Source: VMDJ01 sp038146785 (GTDB lineage Bacteria; Pseudomonadota; Gammaproteobacteria; Chromatiales; Chromatiaceae). Taken from it: a stretch of 64,000 nt of DNA. The position numbers and the translations under genes are program-made. The notes beneath the pieces were generated by a model. It saw only the letters and a list, made by a program, of their open reading frames with translations, had not been told where the DNA came from and ran no database searches. The DNA is taken from assembly GCA_038146785.1 (NCBI GenBank), contig JAYQSI010000019.1, positions 185,866 through 249,865 on the forward strand, given 5' to 3'. Below, piece after piece: positions 1-8,830 of this stretch (within the stretch, counting starts at the first letter, position 1; each line of letters opens with the position of its first letter).

Positions 1-31
1 GTTCTAAGCCTCCTCTCCAAGTGTTCTTTTG

Positions 32-1864
32 ATGAGTTTGAACTCTTGGAAATTAGCACCGGTTCGTCACTTAGGTGGCGGACCGGTTTTTTTATCGGAT
101 AATGATGGGGTGAGTAGCGGAGCACCTTCATCTTTTGATCCAGAGCGTTATCAAACAGCGCGTGAAATTGCGCATGCTGTGTTGATGGCTTTCAATCGTC
201 ACTTCCGCATCTTTCGCGAACATACCCAAGCGGCTCGGCAACACTACATAGATGGTGATTGGAGTGCGGCAACTCAAAACACCAGTGATCGAATCAGCTT
301 GTATGACATGCGTGTTAAAGAAGCGATTGCTGATCTGCGTGAACGGTTTGATTTAGAAGCGCCTGATCAGGCGTTGCTGCAAGAAGTAAAGTTTCAATAC
401 CTCGGTATGCTCTACGATCATTTGCAGCCAGAGCTTGCAGAGACGTTCTATAACTCGTGTTTTGTGGGATTGTTTGAGCGCGCCTTCTATCACAACGCCA
501 ATATATTCGTGCGTCCTTCAGTTTCAACAGAGCGTATTGAAGGTGAACATCCGCCGTTTAGAAGCTTTTACCCAACGCAAGATGGTTGGCGATTAAGCTT
601 TAGTCGCTTGCTCGACAGTATTGATTTAGGCGTACCTTTTGAAGATAAGCGCCGTGATTTGAAGCACCTTATTTCATTTGCAAAAAACTTTAAGAACACA
701 TCGGGGTATGTGGCAAAGCACTTCCAGATCCAAGTGCTCAATACGGTTTTTTATCGGAACAAAGCGGCTTACATCATTGGTCGTGCGTTGAATGGTGTTG
801 AAGTTCAGCCGTTTATCCTGCCGTTATTGCGTAATCGTAAAGGCGAGATCTTTATTGATGCTGTCGTGAGTGAGCAAAATGATGTGACGAATGTCTTTTC
901 GTTTGCACGAACCTATTTCATGGCGGATTGTGAAGTGCCTTCATCGGTGGTGCGTTTCTTGCGCAGTATTTTGCCGGGCAAGTCATCAGCAGACTTATAT
1001 ACCTCGATTGGTTTTCACAAGCAGGGTAAGGCAGAGTTCTATCGTGACTTCTTAGATCATTTGCGTAACTCAAGCGATCGCTTCCAGATAGCGCCCGGTA
1101 TTAAAGGCATGGTGATGTTGGTGTTCAACCTGCCGTCTTATCCTTATGTGTTTAAGGTCATCCGAGATAACTTCGGTAGTGCAAAAAAAGTGACCGAGCG
1201 AGAAGTTATCGAGAAGAATCGTTTTATCAAACGACGTGATCGTGTAGGTCGCATGGCAGATACATGGGAGTTCTCGCATGCGGCATTCCCTTTAGATCGT
1301 TTTGATCCTGAGTTACTCGAAGAGCTCAAGAGTGAAGCGGCGAATAAAGTCACGATTGAAAACGATCGCGTGGTTATCTCGCACTTATATATAGAACGTC
1401 GTTTGAATCCTTTGAACTTGTATCTCGAGCAAGTGGATGAAGAGAAACAACGTCTCGCGATGCGCGAATATGGCAATGCATTAAGAGAGATTGCGGCCTC
1501 TGGAATCTTCCCTGGGGACCTCCTTTTGAAGAATTTCGGGGTCACAAGACACGGTCGCGTTATTTTTTATGATTATGACGAGATAGTCCCAATTAATGAG
1601 TGTCGCTTCCGTGAAATTCCTGAAGCGATGACGCCAGAACAAGAGATGGCATCTGAGCCGTGGTACAGCATTGCCGAAAATGACGTGTTCCCAGAAGAGT
1701 TTATGACGTTTTTGATGAACAATCCGGCGTGGCGAAAATTGTTCCGTGAGGAACATGGCGGCCTGGCTGAGGCATCAACTTGGCGTGATCTTCAAGAGAT
1801 TGCGGCGCGCGGAAAGTCTCTCGACGTTTATCCTTATCGCAGATCGATAAGTTTTCCTAGATAA
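32..1864 (+). CDS. aceK: Isocitrate dehydrogenase kinase/phosphatase
   Basis: Bifunctional cytosolic enzyme that phosphorylates and dephosphorylates isocitrate dehydrogenase and so sets flux between the TCA cycle and the glyoxylate shunt. The protein of about 610 residues matches AceK along its length, including the nucleotide-loop region APGIKGMVMLVFNLPSYPYV, RVGRMADTWEF, HLYIERRLNPLN and NFGVTRHGRVIFYDYDEI. It is about 30 residues longer than the E. coli protein at the N-terminus. ATG at 32 is chosen; TTG at 29 is also in frame and neither has a strong ribosome site. No aceA or aceB lies beside it, unlike the enteric aceBAK operon. Confidence 0.95.
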   Translation: MSLNSWKLAPVRHLGGGPVFLSDNDGVSSGAPSSFDPERYQTAREIAHAVLMAFNRHFRIFREHTQAARQHYIDGDWSAATQNTSDRISLYDMRVKEAIADLRERFDLEAPDQALLQEVKFQYLGMLYDHLQPELAETFYNSCFVGLFERAFYHNANIFVRPSVSTERIEGEHPPFRSFYPTQDGWRLSFSRLLDSIDLGVPFEDKRRDLKHLISFAKNFKNTSGYVAKHFQIQVLNTVFYRNKAAYIIGRALNGVEVQPFILPLLRNRKGEIFIDAVVSEQNDVTNVFSFARTYFMADCEVPSSVVRFLRSILPGKSSADLYTSIGFHKQGKAEFYRDFLDHLRNSSDRFQIAPGIKGMVMLVFNLPSYPYVFKVIRDNFGSAKKVTEREVIEKNRFIKRRDRVGRMADTWEFSHAAFPLDRFDPELLEELKSEAANKVTIENDRVVISHLYIERRLNPLNLYLEQVDEEKQRLAMREYGNALREIAASGIFPGDLLLKNFGVTRHGRVIFYDYDEIVPINECRFREIPEAMTPEQEMASEPWYSIAENDVFPEEFMTFLMNNPAWRKLFREEHGGLAEASTWRDLQEIAARGKSLDVYPYRRSISFPR

Positions 1865-1925
1865 TCTTATACAGCCGTCGACCCTTAGATAACGATCGGC
1901 ACTAAAGAAGTATTAGAGAGGAAGT

Positions 1926-2567
1926 ATGAAACTCATTCTGTTAGGTGCGCCTGGCGCAGGTAAAGGCACCGTTGCAAAACTATTAACTGAAATGGATGGA
2001 TCTGTTCAGATCTCAACTGGCGATATTTTGCGTGCAGCTGTTAAAGCAGGCACCGAGCTTGGCAAAAAAGCTGAAGCGGCAATGAAAGCAGGTGAGCTTG
2101 TTTCTGATGATTTGATCATGGGCATCATGGGCGAGCGTTTAAAAGAAGACGACTGTAAAGCAGGTTTCTTGTTAGACGGTTTCCCTCGCACCATTCCACA
2201 AGCGGATGCTTTGAAAGGCTTGCTTGAGAACATGGGCATCAAGTTGGACGCAGTTGTTAACTTGGTTGTACCACGTGAAGAGATTTTGAATCGTCTTACT
2301 ACGCGTCGTACCTGTGTTGATTGTGGCGCTATCTACAACGTTCGTAGTAACCCACCAAAACAAGAAGGCGTATGTGACAAGTGTGGCGGTGATGTTGTTC
2401 AGCGTGACGACGAAACTGAAGAAGCAATTTCAAAGCGTTTGGATGTATTCAATGAGCAAACAGCTCCATTGGTTGAGTACTACCGCAACGAAGGTAACTT
2501 GCTTGATGCAGATTCAACCAATTCATCGAATGTTGTTGATGTGATCAAAAAAGAATTGGGTATTTAA
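1926..2567 (+). CDS. adk: Adenylate kinase, zinc-lid type
   Basis: Catalyses ATP + AMP = 2 ADP in the cytosol. The 213-residue protein starts with the P-loop GAPGAGKGT and carries DGFPRT. Its LID domain has four cysteines at 130, 133, 150 and 153, the spacing of the zinc-binding lids typical of Gram-positive Adk. The E. coli enzyme uses a hydrogen-bonded lid without zinc. The start is fixed by GAGAGGAAG just upstream, and the gene ends in a strong terminator. Confidence 0.97.
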   Translation: MKLILLGAPGAGKGTVAKLLTEMDGSVQISTGDILRAAVKAGTELGKKAEAAMKAGELVSDDLIMGIMGERLKEDDCKAGFLLDGFPRTIPQADALKGLLENMGIKLDAVVNLVVPREEILNRLTTRRTCVDCGAIYNVRSNPPKQEGVCDKCGGDVVQRDDETEEAISKRLDVFNEQTAPLVEYYRNEGNLLDADSTNSSNVVDVIKKELGI

Positions 2568-2581
2568 TTTACAAAAACCCG

Positions 2582-2610
2582 AAAAAGCCCGGCGAAAGCC
2601 GGGCTTTTTG
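2582..2610 (+). terminator. Intrinsic terminator after adk
   Basis: A perfect stem AAAAAGCCCGG / CCGGGCTTTTT with a CGAAAG-type loop and a T run, 15 bases after the adk stop codon. Confidence 0.95.
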
Positions 2611-2676
2611 TTTATGAACACATGGCGTCCTGCTATCATGATGCCTTTATTTTAATGCGAAGTATGGAGGCCCTCT

Positions 2677-3042
2677 GTGGCTGTAGTAGAACTAAACGAA
2701 GCGAATTTTGAAGCAACTATTACCGATAACGCGTTTGTTATTGTCGATTTCTGGGCGCCATGGTGTGGTCCTTGTAAATCATTCGCACCAACCTATGACA
2801 AAGTGTCAGAAGATTTCCCAGATGTTGTGTTCGCCAAGGTAAATACCGAAGACGAGCAGGGCATCGCAGCGAATTTCCAGATTCGTTCTATCCCAACCTT
2901 AATGATCTTCCGTGACAACGTAATCATTTACAGCGAAGCGGGTGCGTTGCCAGAAGCTCAATTCCGTGAGCTTGTGACTAAAGCTGGTGAGTTGGATATG
3001 GATGAGGTGCGTAAGCAGATTGCTGAACAGCAAGGTGCTTAA
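2677..3042 (+). CDS. Thioredoxin-family protein
   Basis: Thiol-disulfide oxidoreductase of the cytosolic thioredoxin fold, 121 residues. The active site is WCGPC (Cys30, Cys33) and the cis-proline is in SIPTL (Pro73). It starts at GTG 2677, placed by TATGGAGG seven bases upstream. The C-terminal helix is about 12 residues longer than in TrxA. It is flanked by terminators on both sides, so it is probably transcribed alone. Whether it is the housekeeping thioredoxin or a specialised paralogue cannot be told from sequence. Confidence 0.9.
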   Translation: MAVVELNEANFEATITDNAFVIVDFWAPWCGPCKSFAPTYDKVSEDFPDVVFAKVNTEDEQGIAANFQIRSIPTLMIFRDNVIIYSEAGALPEAQFRELVTKAGELDMDEVRKQIAEQQGA

Positions 3043-3065
3043 ACACTAAACATCAATTCAGAGAA

Positions 3066-3088
3066 GACCGGCGAAAGCCGGTTTTTTC
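3066..3088 (+). terminator. Intrinsic terminator after the thioredoxin gene
   Basis: The stem ACCGGC-GAAA-GCCGGT is followed by TTTTTT, 24 bases downstream of the stop codon. Confidence 0.92.
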
Positions 3089-3103
3089 GTTTATGCTTTT
3101 TGT

Positions 3104-3586
3104 ATGTTTATTTCACCTTACCCTTGGACTGGCGCATTGCTTCGTTCGCTCGATCAAGAGCCGACGATGGGGCGCTTGCTTGATTTGTGTGAAGAAAACT
3201 ACCAAGCCTTACTCACCCTTTTCCCAGAGCTGCCTGAACACAAGGGCGAATTTGAATCGCATCTTCCCGGTCAGGCGCATCTGAAGCTGACGGTATTAGA
3301 GCAATCGAAATACACCAGCTTGATCAATCTGACCTACGCATTTGATGATGGTCGCGAGTCTGACCCCGATGCGGTGTTGCGTGTCTATCACGATGCGGAA
3401 CAGGTTGAGGTAGAGCAGGTGAGGCAATCCAATTTGCCCGAACTTTCACTGTATGAGGCGCCAGGCCTTGTGAATAAATGGCGGGCTAATATTTTCGTCG
3501 GGAAATGGCTGCGTTTTTGTGTCAATCAAGGGCATTTTTTCACCTCTCGTCAGAGCCAAAAAGTCGCAGAAGTGGCGACTATTTAA
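3104..3586 (+). CDS. DUF1249 (YqiB-like) protein
   Basis: Conserved protein of unknown function, 160 residues from ATG 3104. It aligns with YqiB/DUF1249 through LLDLCEENYQAL near the start, LTVLEQSKYTSLI, VLRVYHDAEQVEV and the C-terminal WLRFCVNQGH. It is a few residues longer at the N-terminus than E. coli YqiB. An internal ATG at 3167 is in frame but would remove part of the conserved start. It lies between the thioredoxin terminator and the iscR promoter, so it is probably monocistronic. Confidence 0.85.
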   Translation: MFISPYPWTGALLRSLDQEPTMGRLLDLCEENYQALLTLFPELPEHKGEFESHLPGQAHLKLTVLEQSKYTSLINLTYAFDDGRESDPDAVLRVYHDAEQVEVEQVRQSNLPELSLYEAPGLVNKWRANIFVGKWLRFCVNQGHFFTSRQSQKVAEVATI

Positions 3587-3703
3587 GAAATAGCTAATAC
3601 GTTTAAAGTTTATTTTGCTTGATGAAAGCGAGCTAACTTATTGCTTTTAAATATCTTTATCGATGTCCTGAAATTCAGCCCTAGTCAGTTTGGGGGATAA
3701 AAC

Positions 3704-3732
3704 TTGACTGTTTTTGTAGGTTTCTCTACATT
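3704..3732 (+). promoter_or_regulatory. Sigma70-type promoter of iscR
   Basis: The -35 TTGACT (3704-3709) and -10 TACATT (3727-3732) are separated by exactly 17 bases. The iscR start codon lies about 60 bases downstream, and the candidate IscR operator follows directly. Confidence 0.7.
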
Positions 3733-3757
3733 GATACCTGACAAATTTACTCGGGTA
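3733..3757 (+). promoter_or_regulatory. Candidate IscR operator
   Basis: The sequence GATACCTGAC followed by AAATTTACTCGGGTA resembles the type 1 IscR sites of enteric isc promoters, with an ATACCTGAC half and an ACTCGGGTA half. It starts at the end of the -10 element, where binding would block transcription. The match is by eye from memory of the motif. Confidence 0.6.
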
Positions 3758-3795
3758 CTCCCGACCTTCTTCGATCTTAGAGCGAGGACATTAAA

Positions 3796-4266
3796 ATGAG
3801 ACTTTCTACTAAAGGCCGTTATGCGGTGACTGCAATGTTGGATTTGGCGCTGAATGGCACCGATGGCCCAGTCACATTGGCTGATATCTCTGAAAATCAG
3901 GGTATTTCTCTTTCTTATTTAGAGCAGTTGTTTGCCGCGTTGCGCAGCAAAGGCTTGGTTCGTGGTGTTCGTGGTCCAGGTGGTGGTTACTACCTCGGTC
4001 GTGCATCGGACGAGATTTCAATCGCTGACGTAATCTGCGCAGTGGATGAGTGGGTTGAGTTCACGCGTTGTAATCCGCCTGCAAGTTCAGCGGATATTCA
4101 GCGTGGCATGACGCACAGTTTATGGGATGATTTGAGCCAGCAAATTTTTGTATTCCTGACTGATATCACCCTAGCTGACTTAGTTGAGCGCGGCCATTCT
4201 CGTGAAGCGGCGCGTCGCAGCGGCAAGTTGGCAGATGCTTTGGGTTTGAACGGTCACGCAGCTTAA
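3796..4266 (+). CDS. iscR: Rrf2-family regulator IscR, altered cluster site
   Basis: Transcription regulator at the head of the isc operon. The 156-residue protein has the full Rrf2 winged-helix start (MRLSTKGRYAVTAMLDLALN, then GISLSYLEQLFAALR and VRGPGGGYYL). In E. coli IscR a [2Fe-2S] cluster is held by Cys92, Cys98, Cys104 and His107. The alignment here is gap-free and shows Cys92 and His107 kept but Ser at 98 and Gly at 104. Another cysteine is at 81. The protein may therefore bind DNA only as the apo form, or hold a cluster differently. The location and the operator-like site upstream support the name. Confidence 0.9.
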   Translation: MRLSTKGRYAVTAMLDLALNGTDGPVTLADISENQGISLSYLEQLFAALRSKGLVRGVRGPGGGYYLGRASDEISIADVICAVDEWVEFTRCNPPASSADIQRGMTHSLWDDLSQQIFVFLTDITLADLVERGHSREAARRSGKLADALGLNGHAA

Positions 4267-4285
4267 GTTGGGGTCAACGAGCAGT

Positions 4286-5500
4286 ATGAAACTTCCCATT
4301 TATTTAGATTACTCGGCGACTACGCCGGTTGATCCACGTGTCGCAGAAAAGATGTGCGCGTGCTTAACGCCTTCAGGTGCTTTTGGTAACCCTGCATCTC
4401 GTTCTCACCACTTTGGTTGGGAAGCAGAGAAGCTAGTTGATGAAGCGCGTAATAACGTCGCGGCATTGATCAATGCAGACGCTAAAGAGATTGTTTGGAC
4501 TTCAGGTGCAACTGAGTCAAATAACTTGGCAATCAAAGGTGCGGCGCATTTTTATAAACAGAAAGGTAATCACATCATTACTGTGAAAACTGAGCACAAG
4601 GCCGTTCTTGATACGTGCCGCCAGTTGGAGCGCGAAGGTTTTGAAGTGACCTATATGGATGTTCAACCGAATGGCTTAGTTGATTTGGCAGCATTCGAAG
4701 CGGCAATCACAGACAAGACCATTCTGGCATCAGTGATGCACGTGAATAACGAGATCGGTGTTATTCAGGACTTGAATGCGATCGGCACCATCTGCCGTAA
4801 GCACGGTGTGATCTTCCATGTTGACGGCGCACAAAGTGCTGGCAAGGTTGAGATCGACATGCAGTCAATGCCGGTTGACCTGATGAGCTTCAGCGCACAC
4901 AAAATCTATGGCCCTAAGGGTATTGGTGCTTTGTATGTGCGTCGTAAGCCAAGAATTCGTTTAGAAGCACAAATGCATGGTGGTGGTCATGAGCGTGGCA
5001 TGCGTTCAGGAACCCTCGCGACCCATCAAATCGTGGGTATGGGCGAAGCCTTCCGTTTAGCAAAAGAAGAGATGGCTGAAGAAAACGCGCGCCTGATGGT
5101 GCTGCGTAACAAGCTGCTCGATGGTCTTAGCGACATGGAAGAGGTTTACGTCAACGGTGATATGGATCAGCGTATCGCGGGCAACCTGAACATTAGTTTC
5201 AACTTTGTTGAAGGCGAGAGCTTGATGATGGCGCTGAAAGATATGGCGGTTTCATCGGGTAGTGCTTGTACTTCGGCAAGTTTGGAGCCTAGCTACGTAT
5301 TGCGTGCTTTGGGTCGTGAGGACGAATTGGCGCATAGCTCGATTCGCTTCACTATCGGTCGATTCTCAACAGAAGAAGAGGTCGATTACGTGCTGTCTCA
5401 GGTGCGTGACCAGGTAGAGCGACTACGTGATTTGAGCCCACTTTGGGATATGTTCAAAGACGGTATCGACCTAAAGTCGGTGCAATGGGCGGCTCACTAA
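4286..5500 (+). CDS. iscS: Cysteine desulfurase IscS
   Basis: PLP enzyme that converts cysteine to alanine and passes persulfide sulfur to IscU and other acceptors. At 404 residues it is the same length as E. coli IscS. The PLP lysine is in SAHKIYGPKG (about residue 206) and the mobile-loop cysteine in SSGSACTSASLEPSY (about 328). ATG 4286 gives the family start MKLPIYLDYSATTPVD; a TTG 18 bases upstream is in frame but not needed. It follows iscR by 19 bases. Confidence 0.98.
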   Translation: MKLPIYLDYSATTPVDPRVAEKMCACLTPSGAFGNPASRSHHFGWEAEKLVDEARNNVAALINADAKEIVWTSGATESNNLAIKGAAHFYKQKGNHIITVKTEHKAVLDTCRQLEREGFEVTYMDVQPNGLVDLAAFEAAITDKTILASVMHVNNEIGVIQDLNAIGTICRKHGVIFHVDGAQSAGKVEIDMQSMPVDLMSFSAHKIYGPKGIGALYVRRKPRIRLEAQMHGGGHERGMRSGTLATHQIVGMGEAFRLAKEEMAEENARLMVLRNKLLDGLSDMEEVYVNGDMDQRIAGNLNISFNFVEGESLMMALKDMAVSSGSACTSASLEPSYVLRALGREDELAHSSIRFTIGRFSTEEEVDYVLSQVRDQVERLRDLSPLWDMFKDGIDLKSVQWAAH

Positions 5501-5618
5501 GAAATTACCTTTAAAGACGGCAATTTGGGTGCGCTTGCGTTAAAATCGCGCGCCTAATTGGGCAGTCTGAATAATTCGGCAAAGTGCGCACCGCGCACGT
5601 TCGGAAGAGGAAACTGAC

Positions 5619-5996
5619 ATGGCTTACAGCGAAAAAGTTATCGATCATTACGAAAATCCACGCAACGTGGGCAACTTGGATAAAGATGCTAAGAACGTTG
5701 GTACTGGCATGGTGGGTGCACCTGCATGTGGTGACGTGATGCGTCTGCAGATTCAAGTCAACGACAATGGCGTGATTGAAGATGCAAAGTTCAAAACCTA
5801 CGGTTGTGGTTCAGCGATTGCATCAAGCTCGTTGCTCACTGAGTGGGTTAAAGGCAAGACCTTGGAAGAGGCGAGCCAAATCAAAAACACTGAGATTGCA
5901 GAAGAGTTGGCATTGCCACCAGTGAAAGTTCACTGTTCAGTGCTTGCTGAAGATGCCATCAAGGCAGCGATCGAAGACCTTAAGTCAAAGGCTTAA
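5619..5996 (+). CDS. iscU: Iron-sulfur cluster scaffold IscU
   Basis: Scaffold on which [2Fe-2S] clusters are built before transfer. The 125-residue protein has ligand cysteines 37, 63 and 106 and the LPPVK motif (99-103) bound by the HscA chaperone, which is encoded three genes downstream. The 118-base gap from iscS is the longest in the operon. GAAGAGGAAACTG before the ATG fits a ribosome site. Confidence 0.98.
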   Translation: MAYSEKVIDHYENPRNVGNLDKDAKNVGTGMVGAPACGDVMRLQIQVNDNGVIEDAKFKTYGCGSAIASSSLLTEWVKGKTLEEASQIKNTEIAEELALPPVKVHCSVLAEDAIKAAIEDLKSKA

Positions 5997-6011
5997 TCAA
6001 CGGAGCTTGAT

Positions 6012-6335
6012 GTGGCGATTTCTTTAAGCGAATCAGCAGCTGAGCGTGTTTCTCGATTCCTCGAGAGTCGTGGTTCCGGCGTTGGTGTTCGTCTTGGCGT
6101 AAAAACCTCGGGCTGTTCTGGCATGGCTTATGTGCTGGAGTTTGTTGATGACGTCAATGATGACGATGTCGTTTTTGAAGATCGTGGTGTGAAAGTCATC
6201 ATTGATCAGAAGAGCATGGTTTATCTCGACGGTACTGAGTTGGACTACGGCAAAGAAGGTCTTAACGAAGGTTTTAAATTTAATAACCCTAACGTCAAAG
6301 ACGAATGTGGTTGTGGAGAAAGTTTTACCGTTTAA
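6012..6335 (+). CDS. iscA: A-type iron-sulfur carrier IscA
   Basis: Carrier protein for Fe-S assembly, 107 residues. It shows the three family cysteines at 35 (SGCSGM), 99 and 101 (DECGCGESF). Translation starts at GTG 6012, with CGGAG upstream. It follows iscU by 15 bases in the usual isc order. Confidence 0.97.
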   Translation: MAISLSESAAERVSRFLESRGSGVGVRLGVKTSGCSGMAYVLEFVDDVNDDDVVFEDRGVKVIIDQKSMVYLDGTELDYGKEGLNEGFKFNNPNVKDECGCGESFTV

Positions 6336-6360
6336 CGTGAGTTGATCGGTTCTCACGACG

Positions 6361-6388
6361 GCGCCCGCGAAAGCGGGCGTTGTTGCTT
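6361..6388 (+). terminator. Hairpin between iscA and hscB
   Basis: The stem CGCCCGC-GAAA-GCGGGCG is followed by TTGTTGCTTG rather than a clean T run. It could be a partial terminator or an mRNA processing signal that lowers expression of the chaperone genes relative to iscSUA. The role is inferred. Confidence 0.55.
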
Positions 6389-6401
6389 GAAGGATTTGCG
6401 T

Positions 6402-6944
6402 ATGGACATGTCGCAGAATTATTTTGAGCTGTTTGAGCTGCCCGTGGCATTCGACGTAGATCGTGATGCGTTAGCGCAGCGCTATCGCCAGCTGCAACAG
6501 GTTGTCCATCCTGACCGTTATGCCAGTGCAAGTGAAAGCGAGCAGCGTATCGCGCTACAGCATGCGACATGGGTTAATGAAGCATTCGATACGTTGAAAG
6601 ATCCATTGCGTCGTGCGATGTATCAGCTCAAGTTGGCGGGCGTGGATCTCAATCAAGAAACCGCAACCACGCGTGATGGTGCTTTTTTGATGGCGCAAAT
6701 GGAGCTGCGCGAAGCACTCAGTGAAGTTGAGCAAACCTCGGACCCCTTTGCATCACTTGATAGCTTGATGCGAGATATTCGTCAGTTACTTAAGCAGCAG
6801 CTTGAGTCATTAGCAGCACAATTGAATGACGGTTCTGATGAAGCGTTAAAAGATGCACAAGAAGGTGTGAGTAAATTGCAATTTTTAACCAAGCTGCAGC
6901 GTGAAGCAGAAGCGGTCGAAGCGAAACTCGAAGAGGCGATGTAA
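6402..6944 (+). CDS. hscB: Fe-S co-chaperone HscB
   Basis: J-domain co-chaperone that brings IscU to HscA and stimulates its ATPase. The 180-residue protein has the J-domain HPD tripeptide at 36-38 (VVHPDRYAS) and the HscB C-terminal three-helix region. ATG 6402 is chosen because GAAGGA lies eight bases upstream. An in-frame start at 6342 would run through the hairpin. The stop codon overlaps the hscA start (TAATG). Confidence 0.95.
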   Translation: MDMSQNYFELFELPVAFDVDRDALAQRYRQLQQVVHPDRYASASESEQRIALQHATWVNEAFDTLKDPLRRAMYQLKLAGVDLNQETATTRDGAFLMAQMELREALSEVEQTSDPFASLDSLMRDIRQLLKQQLESLAAQLNDGSDEALKDAQEGVSKLQFLTKLQREAEAVEAKLEEAM

Positions 6945-8815
6945 TGGCATTACTTCAAATTGCAGAACCTGGCCAATCAACGGCACCGCATCAGCATCGC
7001 TTTGCGGCGGGCATCGATTTAGGTACGACCAATTCCTTAGTGGCGACTGTGCGCAGTGGTGAGCCAGTCACTTTAGATGACGAGTCTGGACATGCGATCC
7101 TTCCTTCGGTTGTGCGCTATACCACTGAAGAGATCATTGTTGGTGAAGCGGCACGCCAAGCGGCGGTATCAGATCCACTCAATACCATTGCCTCAGCAAA
7201 GCGTTTGATTGGCCGTGCAATCAGTGAAGTGAAAGCACTTGGTGATCACTTGCCTTATCAATTTACGCAAACGGATCAAGCGGTCCCTCGTATTCAAACC
7301 GCACAAGGTGATGTCAGTCCGATTGAGGTGTCTGCGGAAATCTTAAAGGTGCTGGCAGCGCGTGCAGAAGCATCATTGGGTGATGCCTTGACCGGCGTGG
7401 TGATTACTGTGCCGGCTTACTTTGATGACGCACAACGTCAAGCAACCAAAGATGCGGCGAAGCTCGCGGGTTTAAATGTATTCCGTTTGTTAAATGAGCC
7501 AACGGCAGCGGCAGTTGCGTATGGTCTAGATCATCAAGCAGAAGGTGTGCATGCGATCTATGACTTGGGTGGTGGCACCTTTGATATCTCAATCTTGCGT
7601 TTGCAGAAAGGTGTTTTCGAGGTTCTCGCGACCGGTGGTGATTCAGCGCTTGGGGGCGATGATTTTGACCACGTGGTGGCTGAATGGATTTTGCAGCAGG
7701 CGGGTGTCACGAATGCTGATGCTTCATTGTTGCGTCAGATCAGTGTTGCAGCACGTGCGGCCAAAGAAAGTTTAAGTGAGCAATCGTCAGCTGATATTCA
7801 GGTTGATTTGCCAGACGGTTCGCAATGGCAGGGTCAATTATCGCGTGATCAATTCAATGCCTTGATTGAGCCGCTGGTTAAGAAAAGTTTGATGGCTTGC
7901 CGCCGTGCAGTTCGAGATGCTGGCGTTGAGTTGGATGAGATCAAAGATGTTGTGATGGTCGGTGGTTCGACCCGTACGCTGTATGTGCGTGAGCGTGTCG
8001 GCGAGTATTTCGGTACTGAGCCACTTGTCAGTATTGATCCTGATCGTGTCGTGGCGATTGGTGCGGCTATTCAAGCGGATGTCTTGGCAGGCAATAAGCC
8101 AGATGGCGAGATGTTGTTGTTGGATGTGAATCCACTCTCGCTAGGTCTTGAGACTATGGGTGGCTTGGTTGAGAAAGTCATTCCACGCAACACCACCATT
8201 CCGGTGGCGCGTGCACAAGAGTTTACGACCTTTAAAGATGGCCAAACTGCAATGTCGATTCATGTGTTGCAGGGTGAGCGCGAGCTAGTCTCAGATTGCC
8301 GTTCATTGGCGCGTTTTACCTTGACCGATATCCCGCCAATGGTGGCAGGGGCTGCGCGTATTCGCGTGACATTCTCGGTTGATGCAGACGGTTTATTGCA
8401 TGTAGAAGCAGAAGAGCAAAGCCAAGGCGTGAAAGCGAGCGTTGAAGTTAAACCATCGTATGGTCTGAGTGATGATGAGATCATGACTATGCTGAAAGCG
8501 TCGATTGATCATGCAGGCGATGATATGCAGGCACGTCGATTAGCTGAGCAAAAGGTTGAAGCGGCACGTGTAATTGAAGCGCTAACAGCAGCATTGGCGA
8601 GTGACGCTGATGAGCTATTGAATACCGAAGAGCGCGCTGGTGTAGATCAACAGCTTGATGCGTTGAAACAAGCAGCTGAAAACAGCACTGATGCTGAAGC
8701 GGTTAAAGATGCGATTAAAGCGTTAGAGTCGCATTGTGAATTTTATGTAGAGCGTCGAATGAATAGTGGTATCCGCAAAGCGATGGCGGGCCATAAGGTC
8801 GATGAGTTTGAATAA
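6944..8815 (+). CDS. hscA: Fe-S chaperone HscA (Hsp70 family)
   Basis: Specialised Hsp70 that drives cluster release from IscU. The 623-residue protein has the ATPase start GIDLGTTNSLVATV, the DLGGGTFDIS phosphate motif, VMVGGSTRT, and a substrate domain without the long acidic DnaK tail. It is translationally coupled to hscB by a one-base overlap. Confidence 0.97.
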   Translation: MALLQIAEPGQSTAPHQHRFAAGIDLGTTNSLVATVRSGEPVTLDDESGHAILPSVVRYTTEEIIVGEAARQAAVSDPLNTIASAKRLIGRAISEVKALGDHLPYQFTQTDQAVPRIQTAQGDVSPIEVSAEILKVLAARAEASLGDALTGVVITVPAYFDDAQRQATKDAAKLAGLNVFRLLNEPTAAAVAYGLDHQAEGVHAIYDLGGGTFDISILRLQKGVFEVLATGGDSALGGDDFDHVVAEWILQQAGVTNADASLLRQISVAARAAKESLSEQSSADIQVDLPDGSQWQGQLSRDQFNALIEPLVKKSLMACRRAVRDAGVELDEIKDVVMVGGSTRTLYVRERVGEYFGTEPLVSIDPDRVVAIGAAIQADVLAGNKPDGEMLLLDVNPLSLGLETMGGLVEKVIPRNTTIPVARAQEFTTFKDGQTAMSIHVLQGERELVSDCRSLARFTLTDIPPMVAGAARIRVTFSVDADGLLHVEAEEQSQGVKASVEVKPSYGLSDDEIMTMLKASIDHAGDDMQARRLAEQKVEAARVIEALTAALASDADELLNTEERAGVDQQLDALKQAAENSTDAEAVKDAIKALESHCEFYVERRMNSGIRKAMAGHKVDEFE

Positions 8816-8830
8816 GGAATAGGGTAAAGC

